This document shows positions 48,009-57,945 of a DNA stretch of 64,000 nt, one piece after another (within the stretch, counting starts at the first letter, position 1; every line of letters begins with the position of its first letter). The notes under the pieces are model-generated. The model searched no databases and had not been told where the DNA came from. It saw only the letters and a program-made list of their open reading frames with translations. The translations under genes and the position numbers were made by a program. The stretch comes from Edwardsiella tarda ATCC 15947 = NBRC 105688 (GTDB lineage: Bacteria > Pseudomonadota > Gammaproteobacteria > Enterobacterales > Enterobacteriaceae), in NCBI RefSeq assembly GCF_003113495.2, contig NZ_CP084506.1, forward strand, positions 2,046,001 through 2,110,000, given 5' to 3'.

Positions 48009-49544
48009 ATGGCCATATCAACCGCGGAGTCCCGCAGCAGTCGCTGCCTGAGTGATGGCCCGGACTGGACGTTTCCGTTATTGCAGGCGTATCTGAGCGA
48101 GATCGATCGCGTCGCCAAACACTACCGCTTAGAGACCTACCCTCATCAGATCGAAATCATTACCGCCGAGCAGATGATGGATGCTTACTCCAGCATCGGC
48201 ATGCCGATTAACTATGCTCACTGGTCCTTCGGTAAGAAATTTATCGAGACGGAGCGCCGTTATAAGCAGGGACAGCAGGGGTTGGCCTACGAGATCGTGA
48301 TTAACTCCAACCCCTGTATCGCCTATTTGATGGAGGAGAACTCCATCACCCTGCAGGCGTTGGTGATGGCGCACGCCTGTTACGGCCATAACTCGTTTTT
48401 TAAGAATAACTATCTGTTCCGCACCTGGACCGATGCCGGTTCGATCATCGACTACCTGCTGTTCGCCCGGAACTATATCCGCCAGTGCGAAGAGCGCTAC
48501 GGTGTGGAGGAGGTCGAGAAGATCCTCGACTCCAGCCATGCCCTGATGAATTACGGTGTGGATCGCTACAAACGACCGCAGAAGATCTCACTGGACGAGG
48601 AGCGGGCCCGCCAGCAGGCGCGCGAGGCCTACCTGCAGAGCCAGGTCAACGATCTGTGGCGTACTCTGCCGCGCCGCGAGGCCGGTGTCATCGATCGCCA
48701 GGCGGCACGCTTCCCCAGCGAGCCGCAAGAGAATATCCTGTACTTTATCGAGAAGAATGCGCCGTTACTGGAGCCTTGGCAGCGCGAGATCGTGCGTATC
48801 GTGCGCAAGATCAGCCAGTATTTCTATCCCCAGAAGCAGACTCAGGTCATGAACGAGGGGTGGGCCACCTTCTGGCACTACACCATCCTTAATCACCTGT
48901 ATGACGAGGGTAAGGTCAGCGACCGCTTCATGCTGGAGTTTCTGCATAGCCATACCAACGTCATCGCGCAACCCGCCTATAACAGCCCCCATTATGGCGG
49001 CATCAATCCTTATGCGCTGGGCTTCGCCATGTATCAGGATATTAAGCGTATCTGCCAGCAACCGACGGCGGAGGATCGCGAATGGTTTCCCGACATCGCC
49101 GGAGGCGATTGGCTCGAGACGCTGCACTTCGCCATGCGTGACTTCAAGGATGAGAGCTTTATCAGTCAGTTTCTCTCGCCGCATCTGATGCGCGAGTTCC
49201 GCCTGTTCTGTGTGCAGGACGACGATCGCAATAACTATCTGGAAATCGAGGCGATCCATAACGAGGAGGGCTATCGGCGCCTGCGTGAACGCCTCTCCGC
49301 CCAGTATAATCTGAGCAATCTGGAGCCCAATATCCAAGTCTGGAACGTCGCGCTACGCGGCGACCGTTCGTTGACCCTGCGCTACATTCCCCACAATCGC
49401 ATCCCACTGGAGGCCAATAGTCGCCGAGCGGTACTCAAGCATCTGCAACGTTTATGGGGCTTCGACGTCTATCTGGAGCAGCTTAACCCAGACGGCGGCG
49501 TCGAACTGTTAGAGCGCTGCCCCCCGCAGCCCGCCGGCCTATAA
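48009..49544 (+). CDS. ycgB: SpoVR family protein YcgB
   Basis: YcgB is a 511-residue SpoVR-family protein (510 in E. coli), a stationary-phase protein of unknown biochemistry that co-occurs with YeaG and YeaH. Near-complete identity blocks include MMDAYSSIGMPINYAHWSFGK, MEENSITLQALVMAHACYGHNSFFK and VMNEGWATFWHYTILNHLYDEGKV. AAGGGAGG precedes the ATG. yeaG-yeaH lie ~6 kb upstream on the same strand. A strong bidirectional hairpin separates it from fadR. Confidence 0.96.
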   Translation: MAISTAESRSSRCLSDGPDWTFPLLQAYLSEIDRVAKHYRLETYPHQIEIITAEQMMDAYSSIGMPINYAHWSFGKKFIETERRYKQGQQGLAYEIVINSNPCIAYLMEENSITLQALVMAHACYGHNSFFKNNYLFRTWTDAGSIIDYLLFARNYIRQCEERYGVEEVEKILDSSHALMNYGVDRYKRPQKISLDEERARQQAREAYLQSQVNDLWRTLPRREAGVIDRQAARFPSEPQENILYFIEKNAPLLEPWQREIVRIVRKISQYFYPQKQTQVMNEGWATFWHYTILNHLYDEGKVSDRFMLEFLHSHTNVIAQPAYNSPHYGGINPYALGFAMYQDIKRICQQPTAEDREWFPDIAGGDWLETLHFAMRDFKDESFISQFLSPHLMREFRLFCVQDDDRNNYLEIEAIHNEEGYRRLRERLSAQYNLSNLEPNIQVWNVALRGDRSLTLRYIPHNRIPLEANSRRAVLKHLQRLWGFDVYLEQLNPDGGVELLERCPPQPAGL

Positions 49545-49546
49545 CA

Positions 49547-49574
49547 CAACAGGGGCGCCTTAGCGCCCCTGTTG
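49547..49574. terminator. Bidirectional terminator between ycgB and fadR
   Basis: CAACAGGGGCGC-CTTA-GCGCCCCTGTTG is a perfect 12-bp stem with a 4-base loop between the convergent genes. Poly-T tails are weak on both strands. Confidence 0.75.
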
Positions 49575-49600
49575 TCGACCGTCGTCAAGCGTTTCTCGGC

Positions 49601-50320
49601 TTAGCCGCGCCCCTCGGCTAAATCACGCGGAATGCCACTCTGCATCCCGTGCCAGATGGCACCACTCTCTTTGCCGTAGTTACGCACAAAATCCATGACC
49701 AGATCGTGTTGGTGAGCCGCGGCCAGTTCGCCGAGACGGGCATAGAAGGCCAGCGCCAGACGGCGTGCCTGTGGATTAGAGAAGTAGTAGCGCCCCACTC
49801 GGGTATACAACCCTTTCAGGCCATTGAGGATCAAACCGTAGATCGGGTTGCCGCAGGCGAAGGCCAAGGCGCGGAAGATACGGTAGTCGAGGGCGGCGAA
49901 GGCCTCGGCGCTATCCTCCACCGTCGGCGCGTCGGCCACGATACTCTGCACCTTGTCGGGATGCTGACGCACCGCCGCACGAATGAAGATCGCGGCGATA
50001 TTGGTACGCACCGCCAGTACGTTATCGATCAGCTGTGGCACACTGTCGTGATCCAGACGCGCCAAGGTCTCCAGGATATTCAACCCGGAGGTTTCCCAGA
50101 AATTATTTACTTTGGTCGGTTTTCCGTGCTGGATCGTCAGCCAGCCATCACGCGCCAGACGCTGTAGCACCTCACGCAGGGTCGTGCGGGTGACACCGAT
50201 CAGCTCAGATAATTCACGTTCTGCAGGGAGAATGGAACCGGGGGGGAAACGATTATTCCAAATACTCTCAATAAGATACTCTTCCGCAAAACCAGCTGGA
50301 CTCTGCGCCTTAATAACCAT
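49601..50320 (-). CDS. fadR: Fatty acid metabolism regulator FadR
   Basis: FadR represses fatty-acid degradation genes such as fadD and activates fabA/fabB; long-chain acyl-CoA releases it from DNA. The 239-residue protein equals E. coli FadR in length. The N-terminal GntR winged-helix domain includes [44 protein letters not shown]. The C-terminal acyl-CoA-binding helical domain follows. A likely target, fadD, lies 9 kb away in this window. It is divergent from the small Fur-controlled gene and nhaB. Confidence 0.97.
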   Translation of the reverse strand: MVIKAQSPAGFAEEYLIESIWNNRFPPGSILPAERELSELIGVTRTTLREVLQRLARDGWLTIQHGKPTKVNNFWETSGLNILETLARLDHDSVPQLIDNVLAVRTNIAAIFIRAAVRQHPDKVQSIVADAPTVEDSAEAFAALDYRIFRALAFACGNPIYGLILNGLKGLYTRVGRYYFSNPQARRLALAFYARLGELAAAHQHDLVMDFVRNYGKESGAIWHGMQSGIPRDLAEGRG

Positions 50321-50506
50321 GTTGTTAACGTTCCGTCACGACAATCAGCAAAAACTATGGCGCTCATCATACCAGATGGCATCCCGCTGATATAGCACCG
50401 GGAGGTAGGAAAGCGCGAAACAGTGTGACCGGCGACACAGGGCTGGCGCGCCGCATACCCCGCCCGCCCCCGCACGATCGTCAGCGCCCAACACGATAAT
50501 TTCTCC

Positions 50507-50547
50507 TTGGCCTAAAGCGATGCATATGTATAATGAAAATCATTATC
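50507..50547 (+). promoter_or_regulatory. Promoter overlapped by near-consensus Fur box
   Basis: TTGGCC (50507-50512) and a perfect TATAAT (50529-50534) are 16 bases apart. The Fur box TATAATGAAAATCATTATC (50529-50547) matches 17 of 19 consensus positions and covers the -10 box and predicted start site. This is the arrangement expected for strict iron repression of the gene that begins at 50576. Confidence 0.85.
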
Positions 50548-50575
50548 AATTGATGATGCTGTGAGGATGAAGGAT

Positions 50576-50857
50576 ATGGATCTGCTGGGAATAACCATTA
50601 CCGGCGCCGCCGCCTTGAGCGGGACGGCTCTCCTGGTCACACTATGTATCGATGGCGGCCTACCGCGCTTCTGGCAGCGGCGCGCCCCACGCGCCGAACC
50701 GCATTGCGATCGTCGAGCATTGCCCCTGACACCACAGGATGAGGCGGCCGTGCCACGCCTCGGCACGTTGACGTTGCCCCCCGCCGCCTTACCGGCCATC
50801 GGCCCGCTCGATATTCCGTTGCCGGCCCCGCGCATCGCCCTGGGCGATCTCGGCTGA
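50576..50857 (+). CDS. Small predicted membrane protein under Fur box, unknown function
   Basis: I do not recognise this 93-residue product. It starts MDLLGITITGAAALSGTALL, one predicted transmembrane helix of about 22 residues. A basic stretch (PRFWQRRAPRAEPHCDRR) follows, and then a proline-rich, alanine/leucine-rich tail ending PLPAPRIALGDLG. GAGG lies 9 bases upstream of ATG 50576; ATG 50567 and GTG 50561 are in frame but poorly spaced. It sits 29 bases after a near-perfect Fur box/promoter, between fadR and nhaB, where E. coli has no gene. Reality as a gene is supported by the promoter, not by homology. Confidence 0.55.
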   Translation: MDLLGITITGAAALSGTALLVTLCIDGGLPRFWQRRAPRAEPHCDRRALPLTPQDEAAVPRLGTLTLPPAALPAIGPLDIPLPAPRIALGDLG

Positions 50858-51304
50858 CACAGCCGATATGCCGCACGCATGCGCATCTCATGCGTGCCTT
50901 ATCGCGCATCGCGCGGCACGCTTCTGGATGAGGCTCACCAAAAAAACCACGCATGCTAGTCATTTATCCGGCAATTCAAGTTTCTGACCGCTTTCCTTAC
51001 CCATTTCACCCCACGCCCATTGCAGGCGGACGCTAAAATCGGCAAGCTTGGCCCTCATTGCCGGGCGCGCTTTGCCGCGCCTGACGCAAGCCGGCCGGGG
51101 ATGGTGCCGACTTTCGGGTAAGGGATTGCAGTAATCCATCAATAATTAAATGATTTACAATAGGTTATATCGGAAGCGTGATTTGCTACCCAAGGTGAAA
51201 GTAGTATAGTCTAATCATTTCCCGGCGAAGATAGGCGCCATTGCGCGGCTCGGGAGAGCAACCGATACCGGCAAATCTCATAAGAAATTAGGTTTAACGA
51301 CGTT
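50858..51304. other. Region upstream of nhaB
   Basis: These 447 bases contain no gene. A GCACGCATGCGC-type palindrome near 50873-50897 is the only structure in the first part. The last 120 bases are AT-richer and contain the candidate nhaB promoter. Confidence 0.5.
51183..51210 (+). promoter_or_regulatory. Candidate nhaB promoter
   Basis: TTGCTA (51183-51188) and TATAGT (51205-51210) are separated by 16 bases, about 95 bases upstream of the nhaB start. Confidence 0.45.
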
Positions 51305-52879
51305 ATGACAATCACATATACCCAGGCGTTCGCCAAGAACTTCCTCGGCAACGCGCCGGGATGGTACAAGGTGGCCATTCTGGTATTCCTGCTTATCAAT
51401 CCGCTGGTGTTCGCTATCAGCCCGTTCTACGCCGGCTGGCTGTTGGTCGTCGAGTTCATCTTTACCCTGGCGATGGCGCTCAAGTGCTATCCGCTACAAC
51501 CCGGCGGTCTATTGGCGTTGGAGGCCGTGTTTATCGGCATGACCACGCCGGAGAAGATCGCCCATGAGGTAGCCGCCAACCTTGAGGTCTTGCTGCTGCT
51601 GATCTTTATGGTCGCCGGGATCTACTTTATGAAGCAGTTGCTGCTGTTCGTCTTTACCAAGCTACTGCTCAACATTCGCTCCAAGATTGCCCTGTCGTTG
51701 GCCTTCTGTCTGGCCGCCGCCTTCCTCTCCGCCTTCCTCGACGCCCTGACGGTGATCGCGGTGGTGATCAGTGTGGCCATCGGTTTCTACGGCATCTACC
51801 ACCAGGTTGCCTCGGGGGGTGGGAGCAACGTGGCACTCAGCGACGATAGTCAGTTGACGGACAGCGCCAAACGCGAGGCACTGGATCAGTTCCGTGCCTT
51901 CCTACGCAGCCTGCTGATGCATGCCGGGGTGGGCACCGCCCTCGGCGGCGTCATGACCATGGTCGGCGAGCCGCAAAACCTGATCATCGCCAAGAACGCC
52001 GACTGGCATTTCGTCTCCTTCCTGCTGCGCATGGCGCCGGTCACCGTGCCGGTATTCTTCTGCGGCATCCTGACCTGCTACCTGGTGGAGCGCTTCTCGC
52101 TGTTCGGCTACGGCGCTCAGTTGCCGGATCGTGTGCGCCAAATCCTGCGTAACTTCGACCAGGAGAGCAGCAACAGCCGGACACGCCAAGACAAGCTCCG
52201 GCTGATGATCCAGGCGCTGGTCGGGGTCTGGTTGGTGATCGCGTTGGCCTTCCACCTGGCCGAGGTCGGCTTGATCGGCCTGAGCGTGATCGTGCTGGTT
52301 ACCTCGCTGTGCGGCGTCACCGACGAGCATCTGATCGGTAAGGCATTCCAAGAGTCATTGCCCTTCACCGCCCTACTCACCGTGTTCTTCTCGGTGGTGG
52401 CGGTGATCATCGACCAACACCTGTTCACCCCGGTGATCCAATTCGTCCTGCAGGCGCCGCCCGATCGCCAGCTGACGCTGTTTTATCTGTTCAACGGCCT
52501 GCTCTCCTCGATCTCCGATAACGTGTTCGTCGGTACGGTCTATATTCATGAGGCGAAAGCCGCATTGGAGTCGGGGGCCATCTCGCTGAAACAGTTCGAG
52601 ATGTTAGCCGTCGCCATCAATACCGGGACCAACCTGCCGTCGGTCGCCACCCCTAACGGCCAGGCGGCCTTCCTGTTCCTGCTGACCTCCGCGCTGGCGC
52701 CGTTGATTCGCCTCTCCTATGGCCGCATGGTCTGGATGGCGCTGCCCTATACCGTCGTGATGACGCTGGTCGGCTTACTGTGTGTCTCCTTCGCCCTCGA
52801 ACCGGCGACGCAGCTTCTCTCCCAGTGGCATCTGTTAACGCTGCCACCGGCGCAAGAGGTGCTGGCCAGCGGCCTATAA
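51305..52879 (+). CDS. nhaB: Na+/H+ antiporter NhaB
   Basis: NhaB expels sodium in exchange for protons across the inner membrane. The 524-residue, highly hydrophobic protein matches E. coli NhaB nearly end to end. It has [10 protein letters not shown] at the N-terminus, [64 protein letters not shown], and [22 protein letters not shown]. About a dozen membrane segments are visible. dsbB follows after 97 bases on the same strand, the enterobacterial order. Confidence 0.97.
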   Translation: MTITYTQAFAKNFLGNAPGWYKVAILVFLLINPLVFAISPFYAGWLLVVEFIFTLAMALKCYPLQPGGLLALEAVFIGMTTPEKIAHEVAANLEVLLLLIFMVAGIYFMKQLLLFVFTKLLLNIRSKIALSLAFCLAAAFLSAFLDALTVIAVVISVAIGFYGIYHQVASGGGSNVALSDDSQLTDSAKREALDQFRAFLRSLLMHAGVGTALGGVMTMVGEPQNLIIAKNADWHFVSFLLRMAPVTVPVFFCGILTCYLVERFSLFGYGAQLPDRVRQILRNFDQESSNSRTRQDKLRLMIQALVGVWLVIALAFHLAEVGLIGLSVIVLVTSLCGVTDEHLIGKAFQESLPFTALLTVFFSVVAVIIDQHLFTPVIQFVLQAPPDRQLTLFYLFNGLLSSISDNVFVGTVYIHEAKAALESGAISLKQFEMLAVAINTGTNLPSVATPNGQAAFLFLLTSALAPLIRLSYGRMVWMALPYTVVMTLVGLLCVSFALEPATQLLSQWHLLTLPPAQEVLASGL

Positions 52880-52976
52880 GCACGCGCGGCGAAACACATT
52901 TCGGCGATTTTTTTCTGGTAGTGTGCAGTCAATGGTTTACACTGGCTGCACCTTTTTGTGACATGGAAGCGTAGTT

Positions 52977-53507
52977 ATGTTGCAATTTTTGAAGCGTTGC
53001 TCTCAGGGGCGCGGAGCTTGGCTGCTGATGGCGTTAACGGCGCTGTTACTGGAACTGACCGCGCTCTATTTTCAGCATGTGATGCTGTTGAAACCCTGCG
53101 TCATGTGTATCTATGAGCGCTGCGCGCTGTTCGGCATCCTGGGTGCCGGGCTGTTGGGCGCCGTCGCGCCGCAAACCCCGCTGCGTTGGGCCGCGCTATT
53201 ATTGTGGCTGTATAGTGGGTATCGCGGTCTGGAGTTGGCCTGGCAGCACACCATGATCCAGTTGCACCCCTCTCCCTTCACCACCTGCGATTTCTTCGTC
53301 TCATTCCCGACATGGCTGCCGCTGGATAAGTGGTTCCCGGCGATCTTTTTTGCCAATGGCGATTGTGCCGAGCGTCAATGGCAGTTCCTGACGCTGGAGA
53401 TGCCGCAGTGGTTGGTGGGGATCTTCGCCGCCTATCTGCTGGTCGCCCTGCTGGTCTTGCTCGCCCAGTTTGTTAAGACCAAGCGCCGCTCGCTGTTTAG
53501 CCGTTAA
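52977..53507 (+). CDS. dsbB: Disulfide bond formation protein DsbB
   Basis: DsbB re-oxidises the periplasmic dithiol oxidase DsbA and passes electrons to quinones. The 176-residue protein has four transmembrane helices. Both essential cysteine pairs are present at the E. coli positions: Cys41/Cys44 in [11 protein letters not shown], and Cys104/Cys130 in FTTCDF and NGDCAE. A TTTACACTGG motif 40 bases upstream may be part of its own promoter. A strong terminator follows. Confidence 0.97.
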   Translation: MLQFLKRCSQGRGAWLLMALTALLLELTALYFQHVMLLKPCVMCIYERCALFGILGAGLLGAVAPQTPLRWAALLLWLYSGYRGLELAWQHTMIQLHPSPFTTCDFFVSFPTWLPLDKWFPAIFFANGDCAERQWQFLTLEMPQWLVGIFAAYLLVALLVLLAQFVKTKRRSLFSR

Positions 53508-53524
53508 GGCCTACCCGCTATCAA

Positions 53525-53558
53525 AACGCCAGACTCGAATCGAGCCTGGCGTTTTTTA
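53525..53558 (+). terminator. dsbB intrinsic terminator
   Basis: AACGCCAG/CTGGCGTT with an inner CTCG/CGAG stem is followed by TTTTTT, 18 bases after the dsbB stop. Confidence 0.9.
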
Positions 53559-53596
53559 TTCCTCGGGGCGCATGATGCCCGCGTCACCCACACGAC

Positions 53597-54028
53597 TCAG
53601 CGCGCGATCAGTACCGAGGTATGCGCATGGCGCACGATGGCCGCCGCGTTGGAGCCGAGAAGATAGGTCTTCATGCTGGGACGCCGCGAACCGATCAGGA
53701 TCAAGTCGGCACCAATGCACTCCGCCTCTTTCAAGATCTCGTCGTAGATACCGCCCTGGCGCACCACGACGCTGATATTCTCTGCCGGCAGCGGCAGTTG
53801 TGCGGCCAGCGCCTGTAGACGGCGATGCAGCTCCTCGCTCATCACATCGTCGAACTGGTTGGTCTGCGGATTGAAACGATTGAGGATAAAATCGGGGATC
53901 TGAACGACCACGTACATCAGGCGCACCCGGGTCTCCTCGCTACGGATCACGGATTTCACCTGCTCCAGCGCTAACGCCGTCAGCGCCTCTTCCCCCAGAT
54001 CCAGCGGCAGTAAAATGTTCTGATACAT
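53597..54028 (-). CDS. Universal stress protein, UspF/UspG type
   Basis: This 143-residue single-domain universal stress protein begins MYQNILLPLDLGEE. The ATP-binding signature is present as GADLILIGSRRPSMKTYLLGSNAAAIVRHAHTSVLI, the GxRxx-G(S/N)xA pattern of the UspF/G subgroup. Usp proteins accumulate in growth arrest and oxidative or adhesion-related stress. ATG 54028 is the family start; an ATG 11 codons upstream is in frame but lacks similarity. It is monocistronic. Confidence 0.88.
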   Translation of the reverse strand: MYQNILLPLDLGEEALTALALEQVKSVIRSEETRVRLMYVVVQIPDFILNRFNPQTNQFDDVMSEELHRRLQALAAQLPLPAENISVVVRQGGIYDEILKEAECIGADLILIGSRRPSMKTYLLGSNAAAIVRHAHTSVLIAR

Positions 54029-54171
54029 CGCTCCCCTCTCCTCTGTTGTGATGGGTGCCACGCATCGGCGGTGCCGATACGCGTCAAATCATCATACAAA
54101 GCTGACCGGGTGAGGACAACCGCTTTAGCCCGTGGGCGGATCACCCACCGACGCCGCATCACGCGATGAGG

Positions 54172-54633
54172 TTACTCGGCGTGTTCATCCTGCTGCCACA
54201 AAGGCCGACGCATGATGTGCTCTTCCCAGTCGCTGACCTCACTCTCGCGCACCGCGATATAGCGCACCGAGATACGCGCGGCATGCATCGCCGACTTCGA
54301 GCCGGTGCGTAACGGGTGCCAGGCGGGTAACGTCCCCCCTTCGTTAAGCAGGCGGTAGGCGCAGGTCGGCGGCAACCATTCGAAGGTTGGCAGGTTGTCC
54401 CGCGTCAGCTTGATGCAATCCTCTTCATACTCGAAACGCCGCTCATAGTGGCGGCACTGGCAGGTCTTGATGTTGAGTAGGTTACAGGCCACATTCGTGA
54501 AGTAAATCTCATCGGTATCTTCATCTTGTAGCTTGTGCAGGCAGCATTGGCCGCAGCCATCGCATAGCGCCTCCCACTCGGCATCACTCATCTGTTCCAG
54601 CGTCTTTTCCTGCCAAAAGGGCGTCGTACTCAT
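54172..54633 (-). CDS. ycgN: YcgN family cysteine-cluster protein (UPF0260)
   Basis: YcgN is a 153-residue protein with a zinc- or iron-sulfur-type cysteine cluster: [12 protein letters not shown] near residues 24-35 and [20 protein letters not shown] further on. It has the fold of the putative Fe-S YkgJ-like family and no assigned reaction. ATG 54633 gives the family start [21 protein letters not shown]; the open frame extends 22 codons upstream. It lies 94 bases downstream of ycgM, with ycgL and the min genes beyond, as in other enterobacteria. Confidence 0.94.
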   Translation of the reverse strand: MSTTPFWQEKTLEQMSDAEWEALCDGCGQCCLHKLQDEDTDEIYFTNVACNLLNIKTCQCRHYERRFEYEEDCIKLTRDNLPTFEWLPPTCAYRLLNEGGTLPAWHPLRTGSKSAMHAARISVRYIAVRESEVSDWEEHIMRRPLWQQDEHAE

Positions 54634-54727
54634 CTTTGCTCTACCCGCAACAATACCGTTAAAGGCGGACTGTATAGACGCTTTGGGCGACGGATGCAAG
54701 CGACTTGTGCCAGCGCCCTGGGCCGAG

Positions 54728-55384
54728 CTAGATCACTCGCGTGGTCAGCGAGCGCTGATTGAGACCGATGCTCAGCATGTCGCCGGAGCACAGGGGGCCG
54801 ACGCCGGCGGGTGTACCGGTCAGGACCACGTCGCCGGCACGCAGGGTAAAGAAGCGACTCATGTAACTGATCAACGGCAGGATGGGCGTCAACATATCAC
54901 GCGTATTACCCGCCTGACGCGCCTCGCCATTGACACTCAACGTCAGGTTGGCGTTCTGTGCGTCGCCGAATTCGTTTTCAGGGATGAAACCGGAGATCGG
55001 GCAAGCCCCATCGAACGCCTTGGCCTTCTCCCAGGGGTAGCCGTGCTGCTTGCATTCACGTTGGATGTCACGCAGGGTAAGATCCAGCGCGACGCCATAA
55101 CCGGCGATCGCCCGCGCCACGCGATCCTCGCTGGCGTTGCTCAACGGCGTACCGATCAAGACCGCCAGCTCGACCTCATGATGCACCTCACCCAGGCCAT
55201 GGGGAATGACGATCGGCTGGCGCAGATCGCATAATGCGCTCTCCGGCTTGATAAACAGCACCGGCTGCGGCGCGACCTGGCTGCCCATCTCGCGAATATG
55301 GTCACGGTAATTATTGCCGACACAGACGACCTTGCTAACCGGTAACTCCAGCAGGGCGCCCTGCCAATCACGATGCTGATACAT
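54728..55384 (-). CDS. ycgM: Fumarylacetoacetate hydrolase family protein YcgM
   Basis: YcgM is a 218-residue FAH-fold enzyme; relatives are acylpyruvases or oxaloacetate tautomerase/decarboxylases. The metal-binding acidic residues are in [15 protein letters not shown] and VALDLTLRD, and the conserved KPESAL and [10 protein letters not shown] blocks are present. Length matches E. coli YcgM (219). GAGGTGAAGG precedes the ATG. The precise substrate in this organism is not known. Confidence 0.93.
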   Translation of the reverse strand: MYQHRDWQGALLELPVSKVVCVGNNYRDHIREMGSQVAPQPVLFIKPESALCDLRQPIVIPHGLGEVHHEVELAVLIGTPLSNASEDRVARAIAGYGVALDLTLRDIQRECKQHGYPWEKAKAFDGACPISGFIPENEFGDAQNANLTLSVNGEARQAGNTRDMLTPILPLISYMSRFFTLRAGDVVLTGTPAGVGPLCSGDMLSIGLNQRSLTTRVI

Positions 55385-55529
55385 CCTTCACCTCCATGCT
55401 CGCTGATAGCCGCCGTCACGCACGGCCGATTCACCTCAACCATTGAGTCTATCGTGTCCTGGCGCAGACGGAAGCCCGCCACCGAGTGTAGCGTGACCGC
55501 CTTCACACCCTAGGCGATATGATCCCGCC

Positions 55530-55808
55530 TCAGGCGGCGCCCCCCTGCGTCAGACGATGCATCTTCAGCAGATCCTCCGGCGGCGGCGGCAGTTGCAAGT
55601 AATAGCCCTGCTCGGCCAGCGCCGCGCGCACCGCCGCAATATCCGCGCCCGCCAGGCGTGAACGATTAGCCAGATTGAGCACCATCGCCAACTGCGGCCG
55701 GCCGAAGCTTTTCAACAAATCCTCAGGCACGCGGGAAAAATCGTCTTTCTTTTCCACATACAGATAAGTTTGCTCACGTTTGGAGCTTCGGTAGATCACA
55801 CAAAGCAT
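55530..55808 (-). CDS. ycgL: YcgL domain protein
   Basis: YcgL is a 92-residue protein of unknown function with the conserved start [27 protein letters not shown] and the motif [15 protein letters not shown] place the start at 55808 because the conserved domain begins there; the frame is open 16 codons upstream, and E. coli YcgL also has a longer N-terminal tail, so either is possible. It is divergent from minC, as in E. coli. Confidence 0.9.
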   Translation of the reverse strand: MLCVIYRSSKREQTYLYVEKKDDFSRVPEDLLKSFGRPQLAMVLNLANRSRLAGADIAAVRAALAEQGYYLQLPPPPEDLLKMHRLTQGGAA

Positions 55809-55945
55809 TTTTTCCACTCTATTTAATTCTGACGGCGACTTGCCTAGATATACCACTGACTATAACATGCTTAGATACAGCGGAATATCACGTAGCCCGT
55901 GGTTATTTCGGAGATTTCCCAAGTTGCTGAGCTGAGTCAGGATAG

Positions 55946-56620
55946 ATGTCACAAGCGCCAATAGAACTGAAAGGCAGCAGTTTTACACTCTCGGTTGTTC
56001 ATTTGCATAATTCTCAACCAGAGGTAATTCGTCCGGCATTAATCGCCAAGGTCGAGCAAGCGCCCGCTTTTTTGAAAAATGCGCCTGTTGTTATTAATAT
56101 TACTGATGTAAACGGCAGCGTGGAATGGCGAGAAATGCTGCGCGTGTTTAGCGCCGCCGGTCTGCATGTTATCGGCGTCAGCGGCTGCCGCGATGAGGCA
56201 CAAAAGCAGGCGGTATTGGCGGCGGGATTACCCCTACTCAGCGAGGGTAAGAATGCGCCGAAGATCGTGCCGCCTAGCGCGCCCATCATCGCGCAGACCA
56301 AGATCATCGCGACACCGGTCCGTTCGGGGCAACAGATCTATGCACGCAACGGCGATCTCATCGTCACCAGCCATGTCAGCGCGGGCGCCGAGCTTATCGC
56401 CGACGGCAATATCCATGTCTATGGCATGATGCGCGGTCGTGCGCTCGCCGGCGCGGGCGGCAATAGTGCCAGCCAAATCTTTTGCACCCATCTGGCGGCC
56501 GAGTTGGTCTCTATCGCCGGACAGTACTGGCTGAGTGAGCAGATCCCAGAAAACTATTACGGGCAGGCCGCCCGGCTCTCTCTGAGCGACGGCACCCTTA
56601 CCATTCAATCTTTATTCTAG
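55946..56620 (+). CDS. minC: Septum site-determining protein MinC
   Basis: MinC inhibits FtsZ polymerisation near the poles. The 224-residue protein has an N-terminal FtsZ-inhibiting domain starting [16 protein letters not shown], a variable linker (about residues 95-115, shorter than in E. coli), and the C-terminal beta-helix domain [30 protein letters not shown] that binds MinD and septal FtsZ. minD follows after 25 bases. Confidence 0.96.
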   Translation: MSQAPIELKGSSFTLSVVHLHNSQPEVIRPALIAKVEQAPAFLKNAPVVINITDVNGSVEWREMLRVFSAAGLHVIGVSGCRDEAQKQAVLAAGLPLLSEGKNAPKIVPPSAPIIAQTKIIATPVRSGQQIYARNGDLIVTSHVSAGAELIADGNIHVYGMMRGRALAGAGGNSASQIFCTHLAAELVSIAGQYWLSEQIPENYYGQAARLSLSDGTLTIQSLF

Positions 56621-56645
56621 GCCCTTCTCCAAAAAGGATATTTTC

Positions 56646-57458
56646 ATGGCACGCATTATTGTTGTTACATCGGGTAAAGGGGGCGTTGGCAAGACTACAT
56701 CAAGCGCGGCCATCGCAACCGGACTGGCACAGAAAGGCAAGAAAACCGTTGTTATCGACTTTGACATTGGCCTGCGTAACCTCGATCTGATCATGGGCTG
56801 CGAGCGCCGCGTCGTCTATGACTTCGTCAACGTCATCCAGGGGGATGCCACCCTGAACCAGGCGCTGATCAAAGATAAGCGCACCGAGAATCTGTTCATC
56901 CTGCCCGCTTCGCAGACGCGCGACAAAGATGCGCTAACCCGTGAAGGGGTAGAGAAGGTCTTGAATGATCTGCAGGCGATGGACTTTGAGTTCATCATCT
57001 GCGATTCGCCGGCGGGGATCGAAACCGGGGCGCTGATGGCGCTCTACTTCGCCGATGAGGCAGTCATCACCACCAACCCGGAGGTCTCCTCGGTACGCGA
57101 CTCCGATCGCATCCTGGGTATCCTCTCCTCCAAGTCCCGCCGGGCGGAGAATGGCGATGAGCCGATCAAAGAACATCTGCTACTCACCCGCTATAATCCC
57201 GGGCGTGTCAGCCGTGGCGACATGCTGAGCATGGAGGATGTGCTGGAGATCCTGCGCATTCCGCTGGTCGGGGTGATCCCAGAGAGTCCGTCGGTGCTGC
57301 GCGCCTCCAACCAGGGTGAGCCGGTGATCCTGGATAACGAATCCGATGCGGGCCAGGCCTACCGTGATACGGTAGAGCGCCTGATGGGCGAAGAGCGCCA
57401 GTTCCGTTTTGTTGAAGAAGAGAAGAAGGGCTTCCTGAAGCGCCTGTTCGGGGGATAA
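56646..57458 (+). CDS. minD: Septum site-determining ATPase MinD
   Basis: MinD is the membrane-associated ATPase that recruits MinC and oscillates with MinE. The 270-residue protein has the deviant Walker A motif GKGGVGKTTSS (residues 10-20), switch residues in VVIDFDIGLRNLD, and the C-terminal amphipathic membrane-targeting helix EEEKKGFLKRLFGG. Length equals that of E. coli MinD. It is the middle gene of minCDE. Confidence 0.98.
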   Translation: MARIIVVTSGKGGVGKTTSSAAIATGLAQKGKKTVVIDFDIGLRNLDLIMGCERRVVYDFVNVIQGDATLNQALIKDKRTENLFILPASQTRDKDALTREGVEKVLNDLQAMDFEFIICDSPAGIETGALMALYFADEAVITTNPEVSSVRDSDRILGILSSKSRRAENGDEPIKEHLLLTRYNPGRVSRGDMLSMEDVLEILRIPLVGVIPESPSVLRASNQGEPVILDNESDAGQAYRDTVERLMGEERQFRFVEEEKKGFLKRLFGG

Positions 57459-57461
57459 GAG

Positions 57462-57731
57462 ATGGCATTACTTGATTTCTTCCTGTCGCGTAAAAAGACG
57501 ACAGCCAATATCGCCAAGGAACGGCTACAAATCATCGTCGCGGAGCGGCGCCGGGGCGACAGTGAACCACACTATCTGCCGCAGTTAAAACGCGATTTGT
57601 TAGCGGTGATCTGTAAGTATGTACAGATCGATCCAGAAATGGTCAGCGTGCAACTGGAACAGAAAGGGGATGATATTTCAGTATTGGAACTGAATGTCAC
57701 CTTGCCCGAGAGTGAAGAAGCCGCTAAATGA
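57462..57731 (+). CDS. minE: Cell division topological specificity factor MinE
   Basis: MinE stimulates MinD ATPase and drives pole-to-pole oscillation. The 89-residue protein has the N-terminal membrane/MinD-binding segment [29 protein letters not shown] and the C-terminal topological specificity domain. It starts three bases after the minD stop. Confidence 0.98.
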   Translation: MALLDFFLSRKKTTANIAKERLQIIVAERRRGDSEPHYLPQLKRDLLAVICKYVQIDPEMVSVQLEQKGDDISVLELNVTLPESEEAAK

Positions 57732-57900
57732 TCGTGGCCCGTCGTTTCCTTATTTTTCGGGGGAACGACTGGATAAATAAACAGATAATTAGGCGTTCCT
57801 GGTTTATTATTACTCCGGGTGGCGGGAATAATCTGATTATTGTCGAATGAGGTGAATTGTCTGATAGATAAAATGAGCCAATCGATTTTATCTCACAGAC

Positions 57901-57929
57901 AATAAAGGCAGCGTCACGCTGCCTTTATT
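57901..57929. terminator. Bidirectional terminator between minE and rnd
   Basis: AATAAAGGCAGC-GTCAC-GCTGCCTTTATT is a near-perfect stem between the convergent minE and rnd genes, with T/A-rich flanks. It serves rnd on the minus strand and possibly minCDE on the plus strand. Confidence 0.8.
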
Positions 57930-57945
57930 ATTGCGCCATACCCGC

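Noticed and set aside
50424..50439. CRP-like TGTGA-N6-ACACA upstream of fadR
   Set aside because: It matches 9 of 10 positions but lies in GC-rich DNA with no promoter context; I consider it likely chance.
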